NCBI GenBank assembly: GCA_028287785.1
Contig: JAQBOZ010000017.1
Span: forward strand, 1 to 64,000
DNA: 64,000 nucleotides
From: Chlorobiota bacterium
GTDB lineage: Bacteria; Bacteroidota; Ignavibacteria; OLB7
Direction of reading: 5' to 3'
The notes beneath the pieces are model-generated. The model did no database searches. It was not told where the DNA came from and saw nothing but the letters and a program-made list of their open reading frames with translations. Position numbers and translations under genes: made by a program. This document shows, piece after piece, positions 10,215 through 18,499 of this stretch; within the stretch, counting starts at the first letter, position 1; the number at the start of each line of letters is the position of its first letter.

Positions 10215-10270
10215 CTGCGCGGGGCATCGCCCCGCGCAGCAGGGATTACACCCCTCCGGGCTTGGGAAGA
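10215..10270 (+). repeat. Two-stem intergenic repeat, family A copy 1
   Basis: A 25-base palindrome (CTGCGCGGGGC-atc-GCCCCGCGCAG) is followed by CAGGGATTACACCCCTCCGG and GCTTG. The same two-stem layout recurs at 23727, 61924, 63185 and 63391. It lies just after the stop of the AI-2E permease gene (minus strand) and could also serve as its terminator. Confidence 0.7.
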
Positions 10271-10294
10271 TGGTAGATGGGGTTGGTCAACAGC

Positions 10295-11761
10295 CTACGT
10301 CTGCGCCGCTATCATCTGTGCCTGCGCCGACCCCTTGGCCGCATGATGCGGGTTCTGTTCCAGATCGGCCCGGAGCTTCTCCTCCTCGATCTTCACCCGC
10401 CGCTCATTGCGCCAGCGCGTGGCAAATCGGATGAGAAGCGATGTGACGGGGATCGCCACCAGCATCCCCGGTATCCCCATGAAATAGCCGAAGATCAGGA
10501 GCGAGACGATGACCAGGATCGGATGAAGATCGGTATGCCGTCCCATCACCTGCGGCCCGATCACGGTCGACTCGATAATCGCCTGAACGATAAACAGCCC
10601 GAGAACCCACAGAATCGTGATGCCGGGCTCGGGGGTGCCAAGCGCCGCGATCCCCGCCAGCGCGAAGGCGATATATCCCCCCACGAACGGGATCAGCGTG
10701 AGAAAGCTGGTAAGCACGCCAAGCAGCAGCGATCCCGGAACGCCGATGAAAAAGAGCCCCACGCCGACGAAAACCCCCTGGAAAAGGCTGGTGATCAGAT
10801 CCCCCCTGAGAAATCCCCCCACCACATCATCCATATCCCTCAGGAAACGCTGCGAACGTCGCTGATATTCCTGCGGCATGAACGAATAGAGCGCGCCACG
10901 GACCGTCCAGTAATCCTTCACGAAGTAGAACATCACAAACGGAACGGTCATAAAGTGAAGAACGCCGTTGAAGATATCCGGAGCGGATTTCCCGACAGTC
11001 CCCGCCATCTGCGCCATCGAGCCATCCATCGCCGCCAGTTTGGGCATCACGTGCAGTTTGATCATCGTATCGATCTTCTCCTGCGGTATCCCGGTAAGCT
11101 CCCTCAAGCCTCCATTGTGCGCCCACTGCAGCGCCGAAGCGGTCACTTTGTCGATCGATGATAGTGCCGTTCCGATCTGCTCGACCAGCACCGGAGTAAC
11201 CAGAACAATCCCCAGCACCACAATCATCACAAGCGTCATCGTCAGCACAAGCGCGGAAATCCACCGTCGGACAAACCATCGCTTCGCCACGTAGGAAACC
11301 AGCGGCTCCACGATGTACGCAATCATAAAGGCGATGATAAAGGGAAGGATGGTCCCGATCGCCGCGCCGATCAGCCAGCAGAAGAAGATGATGGCGGTCA
11401 CCAGAAGAAGCGGCCGGATCTTCGGCTCCTTCCTGAACGGATAGAAAATGACCGCGATTGCCGTCGCCAGCAGGAAGGGGGAGAGGATATCCCGCACCTG
11501 AAATATCAGCAGCCCGATCAGCGATGTACCGAAAAGGATCGTCAGGATGCCATAGAGTGTCGTCGGCACCGGAAAGAGATGAGGGAAGAACCGGAGAGGC
11601 TTTGGAAGATGCTTCCGCGATCGGCTTCCGCTCCTGTTCTCCGTCTGCTCGTCGATCTCCTCCGGCGTCTGGTCGGGCGAGGCAATAGTGGCGGAATTCC
11701 CTTGATTTAGAGGAATCTGAGGATTTCCGTTTGTGCGGACAACTCTATGATATCTGCTCAT
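10295..11761 (-). CDS. AI-2E family transporter (PerM/TqsA-type permease)
   Basis: About 488 residues from the ATG at 11761; the track start at 11842 adds an unlikely N-terminus. After a soluble leader of about 65 residues come two pairs of membrane helices (VPTTLYGILTILFGTSLIGLL..., LLVTAIIFFCWLIGAAIGTI...). A long extracytoplasmic or amphipathic stretch follows, then a C-terminal helix block with the family signature LHPILVIVSLLIFGYFMGIP and the terminal LVAIPVTSLLIRF. This topology and the closing motif are those of the AI-2E exporter family (formerly UPF0118). Members export small molecules or ions. No substrate can be assigned and no quorum-sensing gene is nearby. It is transcribed divergently from the DUF4159 gene. 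Confidence 0.85.
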   Translation of the reverse strand: MSRYHRVVRTNGNPQIPLNQGNSATIASPDQTPEEIDEQTENRSGSRSRKHLPKPLRFFPHLFPVPTTLYGILTILFGTSLIGLLIFQVRDILSPFLLATAIAVIFYPFRKEPKIRPLLLVTAIIFFCWLIGAAIGTILPFIIAFMIAYIVEPLVSYVAKRWFVRRWISALVLTMTLVMIVVLGIVLVTPVLVEQIGTALSSIDKVTASALQWAHNGGLRELTGIPQEKIDTMIKLHVMPKLAAMDGSMAQMAGTVGKSAPDIFNGVLHFMTVPFVMFYFVKDYWTVRGALYSFMPQEYQRRSQRFLRDMDDVVGGFLRGDLITSLFQGVFVGVGLFFIGVPGSLLLGVLTSFLTLIPFVGGYIAFALAGIAALGTPEPGITILWVLGLFIVQAIIESTVIGPQVMGRHTDLHPILVIVSLLIFGYFMGIPGMLVAIPVTSLLIRFATRWRNERRVKIEEEKLRADLEQNPHHAAKGSAQAQMIAAQT

Positions 11762-11982
11762 GATCCCCTGTTGGCTTAATCGGATTGGAATGCAGATGAT
11801 AGTATAGCAGAGATTATGCCGAAGAGCGGACAGAACCATCATCCGCCCGATTCGCTCCGCGCGATGCTCGCGGCCGGTCGCGGGCCAATAAACTTTCCTC
11901 TTTCGAGTCTCAGGTTTTGTCGGTAAGATTCCCGACCCCGTAACGGCGTGCCGATATCCTATTTCGCTGGAACTCCTTGACG

Positions 11983-12681
11983 ATGATCCGATTCAGACTG
12001 ATACTGCCGCTGATGGTGGCGATGACGATTGCCGCGCACGCCCAGGAACCGGCCCCGGCTTCCTCTCCTACGGGAAACCAGGGGGGGGCGTTCGTGATAG
12101 CGCGGTTGAAATATTCCGGCGGCGGCGACTGGTACAACGACCAGTCATCCGAGGTGAACATGCTGGAGTATCTCCGCAAAACCACCGGCATGGATGTTCG
12201 CCCGTCGTTCGAGTATGTCGACCTCGCCACCGATAACATCTTCAGCTATCCGCTCCTCTTCCTGACCGGCCACGGCACCATCGCCATGTCCGATGCCGAG
12301 GTGAAACGACTTCGCGCCTACCTGGACAAGGGGGGATTCCTCTATATCGATGATGATTACGGCCTCGATTCATCCATCCGCAGGGAGATGCGGCGTGTCT
12401 TCCCGGAACAGGAGTTCCAGGAACTTCCGTTCACTCATCCCATCTATCACAGCTTCTACGATTTTCCCAACGGCCTCCCGAAGATCCACGAGCATGACGG
12501 CAAACCCGCGCAGGGCTTCGGCCTCTTCGCCGACAAGAAACGTCTCTGCGTCTTCTACACCTACGAGACCAACCCCAGCGATGGCTGGGCCGATGCCAGC
12601 GTCCACGACGACCCGCCCGAGAAGCGGGAGGCGGCCTTCAAGATCGGAACGAACATCATTGTCTACGCACTGACCAACTAA
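11983..12681 (+). CDS. Secreted DUF4159 domain protein
   Basis: About 232 residues. The track uses the TTG at 11977, but the ATG at 11983 opens a normal signal peptide (MIRFRLILPLMVAMTIAAHA). The mature part matches the DUF4159 layout, a flavodoxin/glutamine-amidotransferase-like fold: FVIARLKYSGGGDWYND, then FLTGHGTIAMSDAEVKRLR, then a GGFLYIDDDYG core and a conserved LPFTHPIYHSFYDF segment. In many bacteria DUF4159 proteins sit near MoxR ATPase and gliding/secretion genes and are called putative membrane-associated regulators; biochemistry is lacking. Here the gene stands alone, convergent with glmS, with a parS-like site just after its stop. Confidence 0.75.
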   Translation: MIRFRLILPLMVAMTIAAHAQEPAPASSPTGNQGGAFVIARLKYSGGGDWYNDQSSEVNMLEYLRKTTGMDVRPSFEYVDLATDNIFSYPLLFLTGHGTIAMSDAEVKRLRAYLDKGGFLYIDDDYGLDSSIRREMRRVFPEQEFQELPFTHPIYHSFYDFPNGLPKIHEHDGKPAQGFGLFADKKRLCVFYTYETNPSDGWADASVHDDPPEKREAAFKIGTNIIVYALTN

Positions 12682-12703
12682 ATTGGGGAAAGGAGGTCAC
12701 GCA

Positions 12704-12719
12704 CGTTTCACGTGGAACA
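12704..12719 (-). other. parS-like centromere site (15 of 16 bases)
   Basis: Read on the minus strand the site is TGTTCCACGTGAAACG, one base away from the ParB/Spo0J consensus TGTTnCACGTGAAACA. It lies in the gap between two convergent genes. Two further sites lie at 39290 and 41138. Confidence 0.65.
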
Positions 12720-12833
12720 CGACATTATCCAAAGTTTTACTTTAACTATATTGCGAGGATCGGCTTCGGCGGCATGATGGGAATTTCCATACGGCCGTAA
12801 TGTGCGCTCCTTATATCCAGGCATGTGAACGAC

Positions 12834-12868
12834 AAAAAGCTCAGGCCCGAGATGATCCGGCCGGAGCT
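12834..12868 (-). terminator. Terminator of glmS
   Basis: On the minus strand AGCTC-c-GGCC pairs with GGCC-t-GAGCT, with an 11-base loop, and leads into a TTTTT run. It starts about 30 bases after the glmS stop. Confidence 0.6.
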
Positions 12869-12901
12869 CTGTATTGCTGATTGCGGCTTACCCCGCTCCG
12901 G

Positions 12902-14731
12902 TTATTCCACCGTCACGGACTTCGCCAGATTCCTCGGCTGATCCACATTGCAGCCACGCTCCACCGCGATGTAATACGCCAGAAGCTGGAGCGGAAGGAC
13001 ATTGAGGATCGGTGAAAGGAAGGGGAGCGCCCGCGGGACATAAATCACATGCTCGGCAAGCGATTCCATCTGCGTGTCCCCCTCGGTGGCGATCGCTATC
13101 ACCCTGCCGCTTCTGGCCCGGACCTCCTGAATGTTGGAAATCACCTTCTCGTAGATATCCCCCTCGGGAGCTATAAAGAGCACAGGCATGTTCCGGTCGA
13201 TCAGGGCGATTGGCCCATGCTTCATCTCGGCCGCCGGATATCCCTCGGCGTGGATATAGCTGATCTCCTTCAGCTTCAACGCCCCCTCCAGCGCCACCGG
13301 GAAGTTGTAGCCGCGCCCCAGATAGAGAAAATTCCGCGCCTCGGCGAACTCGTGAGCGATCTTCTTCACCTGCTCCGCGCTCGCGAGCGTGGCGGCGACT
13401 TTTTCGGGCAGGTCTATCAGCGCATTGATCACCTGCGCCCCCTCGGCCGCCCCCATTCTCCGCATCCGGGCCAGCTTCACGGTCATCAGCGCCAGCACGG
13501 TGAGCTGCGATGTAAACGCCTTCGTCGATGCCACGCCGATCTCCGGCCCCGCGTGGGCGTAGACGCCGGCATCGGTCTCCCGCGCGATGGTCGATCCCAC
13601 AACGTTGACGATGCCGATCGTGGTGGCGCCGCGACGTTTCGCCTCCCGGAGCGCCGCCAGCGTATCGGCGGTTTCCCCGGACTGCGAGATGGCGATCACC
13701 ACATCATCCTTGAAGATGATCGGGTCACGGTAGCGGAACTCGCTGGCGTATTCCACCTCCGTCGGGATATTGGCGAGCTGCTCGAACATGTATTCCCCGA
13801 CCAGCGCGGAATGCCACGATGTGCCGCACGCAACGATGATGATCCGTCGCGCATCGCGTAGCTGATCCGCCACGCTGCTCAGGCCACCAAGACGGACAGT
13901 GCTCTCATCGAGCTGGAGCCGGCCCCGCATGGCATTCCGTATGGTATCCGGCTGCTCGAAGATCTCCTTGATCATGAAGTGCTCGTAGCCGCCCTTCTCC
14001 AGCTCCTCGGTATCGAAGGAGATCTCCTCAACCTGCCCGTTCACCACGACATTGTCGATCGTCTTGGTGGTGTACTTGTCCCGCTCCAGCACCGCCATCA
14101 TGCCGTCGGTCAGATAGACGACCTGACGCGTGTACTGGACGATCGCCGACGCGTCGGAGGCGACGATAAACTCGCCATCGCCGATGCCGAGCGCCAGCGG
14201 TGAGCCATTCCGCGCCACGAAGATGCGACCGGGATCGAGCGTGCTGATCATCGCCACGCCATACGTCCCGACCACCTGTTTGAGGGCCAGCCGGAATGCG
14301 TCCTCCAGATCCCCGAGCTTGTCGTAGAGCGCGCGGATCAACTGCACCAGCACCTCCGTGTCGGTCTCGGTCCTGAACGTATAGCCCTCGCTCTCCAGCG
14401 TTTTCTTGATGGTGGCGTAGTTCTCGATGATGCCGTTATGAATCAGGGCGATCTCCCCCTTCTCATCGGTATGAGGATGGGCGTTCACATCGTTCGGCGC
14501 GCCGTGGGTGGCCCACCGCGTATGCCCGATGCCGATATTCCCGATGGGGGTCGCCGACTGGATTTTCAGCTCCAGATCGACCACCTTCCCCGCTTTTTTC
14601 TCAACCTTGAGCGCGCCGTCGATCACCGCCACGCCCGCCGAATCGTATCCGCGATATTCCAGACGTTTGAGCCCGTTCAGAAGGATCGGGTATGCCTGCT
14701 GCGGACCTATATAGCCGATGATTCCACACAT
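12902..14731 (-). CDS. glmS: Glutamine--fructose-6-phosphate aminotransferase (isomerising)
   Basis: 609 residues, the usual GlmS length. It makes glucosamine-6-phosphate from fructose-6-phosphate and glutamine, the entry step to peptidoglycan and lipopolysaccharide amino sugars. The protein starts MCGIIGYIG, giving the N-terminal nucleophile Cys2 of the class II glutamine amidotransferase domain, with GHTRWATHG near residue 73. Two SIS sugar-isomerase domains follow (ACGTSWHSALVGEYMFEQLA, SQSGETADTLAALREAK, LYLGRGYNFPVALEGALKLK). The C-terminal tail DQPRNLAKSVTVE is canonical. It lies 79 bases downstream of lolD on the same strand and is probably co-transcribed. No glmS ribozyme is visible in the short upstream gap. 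Confidence 0.97.
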   Translation of the reverse strand: MCGIIGYIGPQQAYPILLNGLKRLEYRGYDSAGVAVIDGALKVEKKAGKVVDLELKIQSATPIGNIGIGHTRWATHGAPNDVNAHPHTDEKGEIALIHNGIIENYATIKKTLESEGYTFRTETDTEVLVQLIRALYDKLGDLEDAFRLALKQVVGTYGVAMISTLDPGRIFVARNGSPLALGIGDGEFIVASDASAIVQYTRQVVYLTDGMMAVLERDKYTTKTIDNVVVNGQVEEISFDTEELEKGGYEHFMIKEIFEQPDTIRNAMRGRLQLDESTVRLGGLSSVADQLRDARRIIIVACGTSWHSALVGEYMFEQLANIPTEVEYASEFRYRDPIIFKDDVVIAISQSGETADTLAALREAKRRGATTIGIVNVVGSTIARETDAGVYAHAGPEIGVASTKAFTSQLTVLALMTVKLARMRRMGAAEGAQVINALIDLPEKVAATLASAEQVKKIAHEFAEARNFLYLGRGYNFPVALEGALKLKEISYIHAEGYPAAEMKHGPIALIDRNMPVLFIAPEGDIYEKVISNIQEVRARSGRVIAIATEGDTQMESLAEHVIYVPRALPFLSPILNVLPLQLLAYYIAVERGCNVDQPRNLAKSVTVE

Positions 14732-14810
14732 AGAAATTGCTGTACTGATTTGGGAGAAGAGAAGTCAACATGACAGAAGTAGTCGCCGGCGCTTCGCGGT
14801 GCCGGCCGCA

Positions 14811-15509
14811 TCATGCGTCCATCAGCAGGCCGTCCCGCATATGAAGCACGCGGTCCGCCCGGCCGGCCAGATCGGCGTTGTGGGTGACGATCACGAATGT
14901 CCGTCCCTCGCTGCGGCTTATCTCCCAGAGAAGCGTATGAAGCCGCTCGCCGTTTTCGGAATCGAGGTTGCCGGAGGGCTCATCGGCCAGCACAAGCTGC
15001 GGCTCCGGTATAAGCGCGCGCGCAACCGCCACGCGCTGCTGTTCGCCGCCGGAAAGCTCGGATGGCTTATGGGAGGAGCGATCGGCCAGGCCGACCAGTT
15101 CCAGATAGTTCTTCGACCGCGTCAGCGCCTCCCGCATGGAAACGCCGCGGATCAGCAGCGGCATCGCCACGTTTTCGGCGGCGGTGAACTCCGGAAGAAG
15201 ATGATGGAACTGAAAAATGAAGCCGATGTTGCGGTTGCGAAAATCGGCGAGCTGCGACGGGCTCATCCGCCCAAGCTCCTTCCCCGCAACCTGCACATCC
15301 CCGCCGGTAGCCTTGTCAAGCGCGCCGACGATATGGAGGAGTGTGCTCTTTCCCGCCCCCGAGCTTCCGATAATCGCGACAATCTGCCCGGAATCGACAT
15401 CGAGCGATATACCACGAAGCACCGGAAGGGATTTCCGTTCGACCTGATAGGCCTTTGTCACGTTTCGAAGCCGGACGAGCGGGGCGGAGGATCGGTCAGG
15501 AGCACTCAT
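14811..15509 (-). CDS. lolD: ABC transporter ATP-binding protein, LolD type
   Basis: 232 residues with a complete ABC ATPase core: Walker [10 protein letters not shown] (near residues 48-56), a Q-loop in [20 protein letters not shown], signature [15 protein letters not shown], Walker [13 protein letters not shown] and the H-loop VTHN. The [10 protein letters not shown] segment and the short length are typical of LolD/MacB-type ATPases. LolD energises release of lipoproteins from the inner membrane to LolA. The membrane partners LolC/E are not in this window, so the choice of LolD over another MacB-like exporter rests on family similarity alone. It is followed by glmS on the same strand. Confidence 0.85.
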   Translation of the reverse strand: MSAPDRSSAPLVRLRNVTKAYQVERKSLPVLRGISLDVDSGQIVAIIGSSGAGKSTLLHIVGALDKATGGDVQVAGKELGRMSPSQLADFRNRNIGFIFQFHHLLPEFTAAENVAMPLLIRGVSMREALTRSKNYLELVGLADRSSHKPSELSGGEQQRVAVARALIPEPQLVLADEPSGNLDSENGERLHTLLWEISRSEGRTFVIVTHNADLAGRADRVLHMRDGLLMDA

Positions 15510-15764
15510 AGAACGTCTAATCTATGCCGGGAATCGTCGCCGATCAACTCCTCTCGCGATATACAGAACATCCCGTAACAGTGGTGACATTGAGCGACCC
15601 CGGCCGGAGCGATGACTTTTCAATTGCATGGCCCGCCTCACCTCTTTATTTTTGTCCCTCCAAGATTATCCCGCGATCCCTCTTCCGTGAGATCACGGGA
15701 ACGCAGAAGTTTCCGGTCGGCCGGCGCCTCTGCCAGTAGGGTATGGGGCGCAATCCCTGTATAT

Positions 15765-15947
15765 TCCTTCCTCAGTACCGGGCCACGCTCGGGAATTCAT
15801 GCTTGTGGAGCGGCTGGAATGCGTCCGCGCATCCCCGGACATGGTCCTCTCTCTCGCAGAGGAGCAGCCCAAGAATCCGCCGGCACCGCCGGTTGGTGTG
15901 GTAATGTTTACAGTGGGCTTGGCGGAAACGCGTGCCCACTTTTTTTT
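15765..15947 (+). ncRNA. Candidate structured RNA upstream of rimP
   Basis: This part of the 527-base gap between lolD and rimP has no convincing ORF but several nested stems. GGGCcACGC (from 15780) can pair with GCGTGCCC (to 15937) to close the whole element. Inside, GGCTG/CAGCC encloses ATGCG-TCCG-CGCAT and TCCTCT/AGAGGA hairpins, followed by CCGGC-acc-GCCGG. A TATATT box lies just upstream, near 15757. The element ends in a strong intrinsic terminator. It was compared by eye with SRP RNA, tRNA and 6S RNA. It lacks the SRP GGAAGGAAGCAG loop and any T-loop; the size and closed-stem layout are loosely 6S-like. Alternatively it is a regulatory leader of the rimP operon. Confidence 0.4.
15913..15947 (+). 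terminator. Strong intrinsic terminator upstream of rimP
   Basis: GTGGGC-ttg-GCG-GAAA-CGC-gt-GCCCAC is followed directly by eight T. No protein gene on the plus strand ends before it, so it must serve an RNA or attenuate a leader transcript of the rimP operon. Confidence 0.8.
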
Positions 15948-16037
15948 GAATGCAGAGCGTATGGAGATTCTCCATGGCGCTGGCGGGCCCCAACGGTCAT
16001 CGCCCCCCCCTGCCGGGCGCCTTTCCGCACAGATACA

Positions 16038-16514
16038 ATGAGATTTCTTCCGGAGCATATCGAGGAGCGCCTGCGCGCTGAAGTAGCCGGGCGCGGCCTG
16101 GTTCTACTCGAAGTGAAACGCCGCGGCGAACAGGGCACGACGGTGGTCGAGGTGATCGTCGATTCCGAACAGGCGATCGGGCTGGATGAGCTTACATCGC
16201 TTGCACGCTGGACGGGCGAGCTGTTCGATGAAGCGGCGGAGGCAATCCCCGGACACTATAAACTGGAGATCTCCTCCGGCGGGCTGGACCGGCCGCTGGA
16301 ACATCTCTGGCAGTATCGAAAGAATGTGGGAAGGCTTATCAAGCTGACCTATGACGATGGCGAGACAAGAAAAACCGAGCTGTTCCAGCTTGTCGGCGTT
16401 GATGACGCCGGGCTCTCGGTGGCTCTGAAGAACAATCGATCCAAGGCTCCGGTCGAGCCGGTCGCGATTCCGTTCGATCGCGTGGTGCGGGCGGTGATCG
16501 AGCCGCAGTTTTAA
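16038..16514 (+). CDS. rimP: Ribosome maturation factor RimP
   Basis: 158 residues from the ATG at 16038. The track start at 15612 would run through the terminator and is rejected. RimP is a cytoplasmic factor for late 30S subunit maturation. The sequence has the two-domain layout: an N-terminal alpha/beta domain (VVEVIVDSEQAIGLDELTSL) with the family's LEISSGGLDRPL signature near residues 81-92, and a C-terminal SH3-like barrel (GRLIKLTYDDGETRKTELFQ). First gene of the classic rimP-nusA-infB-rbfA-truB cluster. It has no Shine-Dalgarno sequence. Confidence 0.93.
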   Translation: MRFLPEHIEERLRAEVAGRGLVLLEVKRRGEQGTTVVEVIVDSEQAIGLDELTSLARWTGELFDEAAEAIPGHYKLEISSGGLDRPLEHLWQYRKNVGRLIKLTYDDGETRKTELFQLVGVDDAGLSVALKNNRSKAPVEPVAIPFDRVVRAVIEPQF

Positions 16515-16677
16515 AGCATCGCGGGCAATGTCCCGGACGGAGACCGACAGTCTCTCGACCCATCGTCTCCCGGAGATCGCAGAACTTTTTGACAGCTCCT
16601 CATCCGTGCGGAGCCCCCGAGGGTGGATATGACGGAAACCGCCGTCGGCCTTCAACGTTCCCATTTTCCCTTTAGTT

Positions 16678-18105
16678 ATGGCGAAGCGCAAATCCGTAAA
16701 ATCGAGCGCCAACAAGCAGATGATCATCGATGCATTTGCAGAGATGGCGCGCCAGAAAAATATCGATCGTGACCTGCTCCAGGGAATCATCGAGGACACC
16801 TTCTCGCAGATGGTGCGGAAGAAGTACGGCCTGGAGGCCAACTTCGACATCATCGTGAACATGGAGAAGGGGGATATCGAAATCTACCTCCTCCGTCAGG
16901 TGGTGGAGGTGGTGGAAGACCCGAACACCCAGGTTTCGATCGAGGAAGCGAACGAACGAGGCGAGGAATACGAGCTGGGAGATGAGGCGCTCACCGAGCT
17001 GAATCTGGAGAATCTCTCCGAGAACTTCGGTCGCCGGATGGTCTCGATGGCCGCGCAGACGCTCAGCCAGCGGGTCCGCGAGGTGGAGAAGGACAACATC
17101 ATCGCCGAGTATTCGCAGAAGGTCGGCGAGATCATCGTCGGCGAGGTCTATCAGGTCCGCCGGAACGATGTCTACGTGATGCACAACAAGGTGGAGCTCC
17201 GGATGCCCCGGAACGAGCAGATCTGGCGGGAGCGCTATAAGAAGGGGGAGACGATGAAGGCCCTGCTGAAGGAGGTTCGCCCCGAGGAGGGAACCGCATC
17301 GCAGCCGGAGCTTATCATCTCCCGGAGCGATCCCCAGTTTCTTCAGCGGCTGTTCGAAATCGAAATCCCGGAGATCTACGACGGCATCATCGAGATCAAG
17401 GGGATTGCGCGGGAGCCGGGAGAGCGCGCCAAGGTCTCCGTCTGGTCGCACGATGAACGTGTCGATCCGGCCGGCGCCTGCATCGGCATGAAGGGCGTCC
17501 GCGTCCACTCGATCGTCCGTGAGCTTTCGAACGAGCATATCGACGTTGTCTATTACTCGGCCGATTCCAAGAAGTACGTCGCCAGCGCCCTGTCGCCGGC
17601 GAAGGTGCGGGAGATCATGATCGACGAGGAGACCAGGACCGCCACGGTGCTCGTGGGGGACGATCAGGTTTCGCTCGCCATCGGCAAGAGCGGACAGAAC
17701 GTCCGCCTGGCGATGAAGCTCACCGGCTATACGATCGATCTGGTGAAGGAAGGGGGGGAGGATATCGAGCTGAGCGAGTTCAAGGACGAGATCGGCGACG
17801 AGCTGTTCGAGCGGATCGCGGCGCTTGGCATCGGCACGGCAAAGGAGTTCCTGACGGCGGACGAGGCGAAGCTCCTCGAAGTCGAGGAGATGACCAGCGA
17901 AAAGCTGGAAGAGCTGCGCGCGGTGATCACCTCGGAGTTCGATGAGGAAGAGCTTAAGAACATGTATCAGGATGCCCGTGGTGGCGCGCGCGGAGTTCGT
18001 CCGGTTGTTGCCGGCGGTGCTGCCGGCGCACCGGCAACCGACACCCCGGTGGCCGCCAATGGCACGGCTGCCAGTGCTCCCGCGGCACAGGAAGGACAGC
18101 CCTGA
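16678..18105 (+). CDS. nusA: Transcription termination/antitermination protein NusA
   Basis: 475 residues. NusA binds RNA polymerase and modulates pausing, termination and antitermination. Domains in order: the N-terminal polymerase-binding domain (about 1-130), an S1 domain (VGEIIVGEVYQVRRNDVYVM, about 150-220), and two KH domains (VDPAGACIGMKGVRVHSIVREL; VSLAIGKSGQNVRLAMKLTGY). A short acidic helix-hairpin region follows (FERIAALGIGTAKEFLTADE), with an Ala/Gly-rich tail. The tail has one helical repeat at most, fewer than the two acidic repeats of E. coli. It lies 163 bases after rimP in the same operon. Confidence 0.95.
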   Translation: MAKRKSVKSSANKQMIIDAFAEMARQKNIDRDLLQGIIEDTFSQMVRKKYGLEANFDIIVNMEKGDIEIYLLRQVVEVVEDPNTQVSIEEANERGEEYELGDEALTELNLENLSENFGRRMVSMAAQTLSQRVREVEKDNIIAEYSQKVGEIIVGEVYQVRRNDVYVMHNKVELRMPRNEQIWRERYKKGETMKALLKEVRPEEGTASQPELIISRSDPQFLQRLFEIEIPEIYDGIIEIKGIAREPGERAKVSVWSHDERVDPAGACIGMKGVRVHSIVRELSNEHIDVVYYSADSKKYVASALSPAKVREIMIDEETRTATVLVGDDQVSLAIGKSGQNVRLAMKLTGYTIDLVKEGGEDIELSEFKDEIGDELFERIAALGIGTAKEFLTADEAKLLEVEEMTSEKLEELRAVITSEFDEEELKNMYQDARGGARGVRPVVAGGAAGAPATDTPVAANGTAASAPAAQEGQP

Positions 18106-18499
18106 TCTCGACGACTGGCAGCCCGAAAGGGCCGCCCCCGGAAGGGCCTCGCGGGCGCAACGGGATGCCATGTGCATCCGCCGAACGCTTCGGGGCTCTG
18201 TTTCGCATGATTATTTCAAAGAGATGGAGTTGACCATGAACTAATCGACAAAAGACCCCTGAGTCCACGGGATGGAGGAGATTATCGAAAAGAGCGCTCG
18301 CCGGCGTTGCCGGAGTGTCGGTTCTCCACGATTGTTCCCCTTCCATCGTCGTATGGATACTTTGGGTCTTTCATACAACCCATCTGCCCCCTCGGGCAGT
18401 TTATACCTTAGGTACTGCTACCCGCTACTCCGTGTTGATGGAACAGTAGTGATTGCTGTGAGAGGGAATAGACCAGAGTACTTATTTACTGGAGTTTGA
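18106..18499 (+). other. 394-base gap between nusA and infB
   Basis: In many bacteria ylxR and an L7Ae-like gene sit here. No such ORF is seen, and the 75-residue ORF 18272-18499 has no family resemblance. The gap holds small hairpins (GGATGC-catgt-GCATCC at 18163; CCGAA-cgc-TTCGG at 18181), a possible 6-codon ORF (MELTMN, near 18223), and an AT-richer stretch just before infB that may carry an internal promoter. Confidence 0.5.

Noticed and set aside
12726-12734. DnaA box at ~12.7 kb (TTATCCAAA)
   Set aside because: Single imperfect 9-mer with no neighbours; not evidence of an origin.
14732-14810. glmS ribozyme or riboswitch
   Set aside because: The 79-base gap before glmS is too short and lacks the pseudoknot core of the ribozyme.
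15799-16041. 80-residue ORF upstream of rimP
   Set aside because: Runs through a strong terminator with eight T, so unlikely to be translated.
18272-18499. 75-residue ORF before infB
   Set aside because: No resemblance to YlxR or L7Ae, no ribosome-binding site, ends at the infB start.
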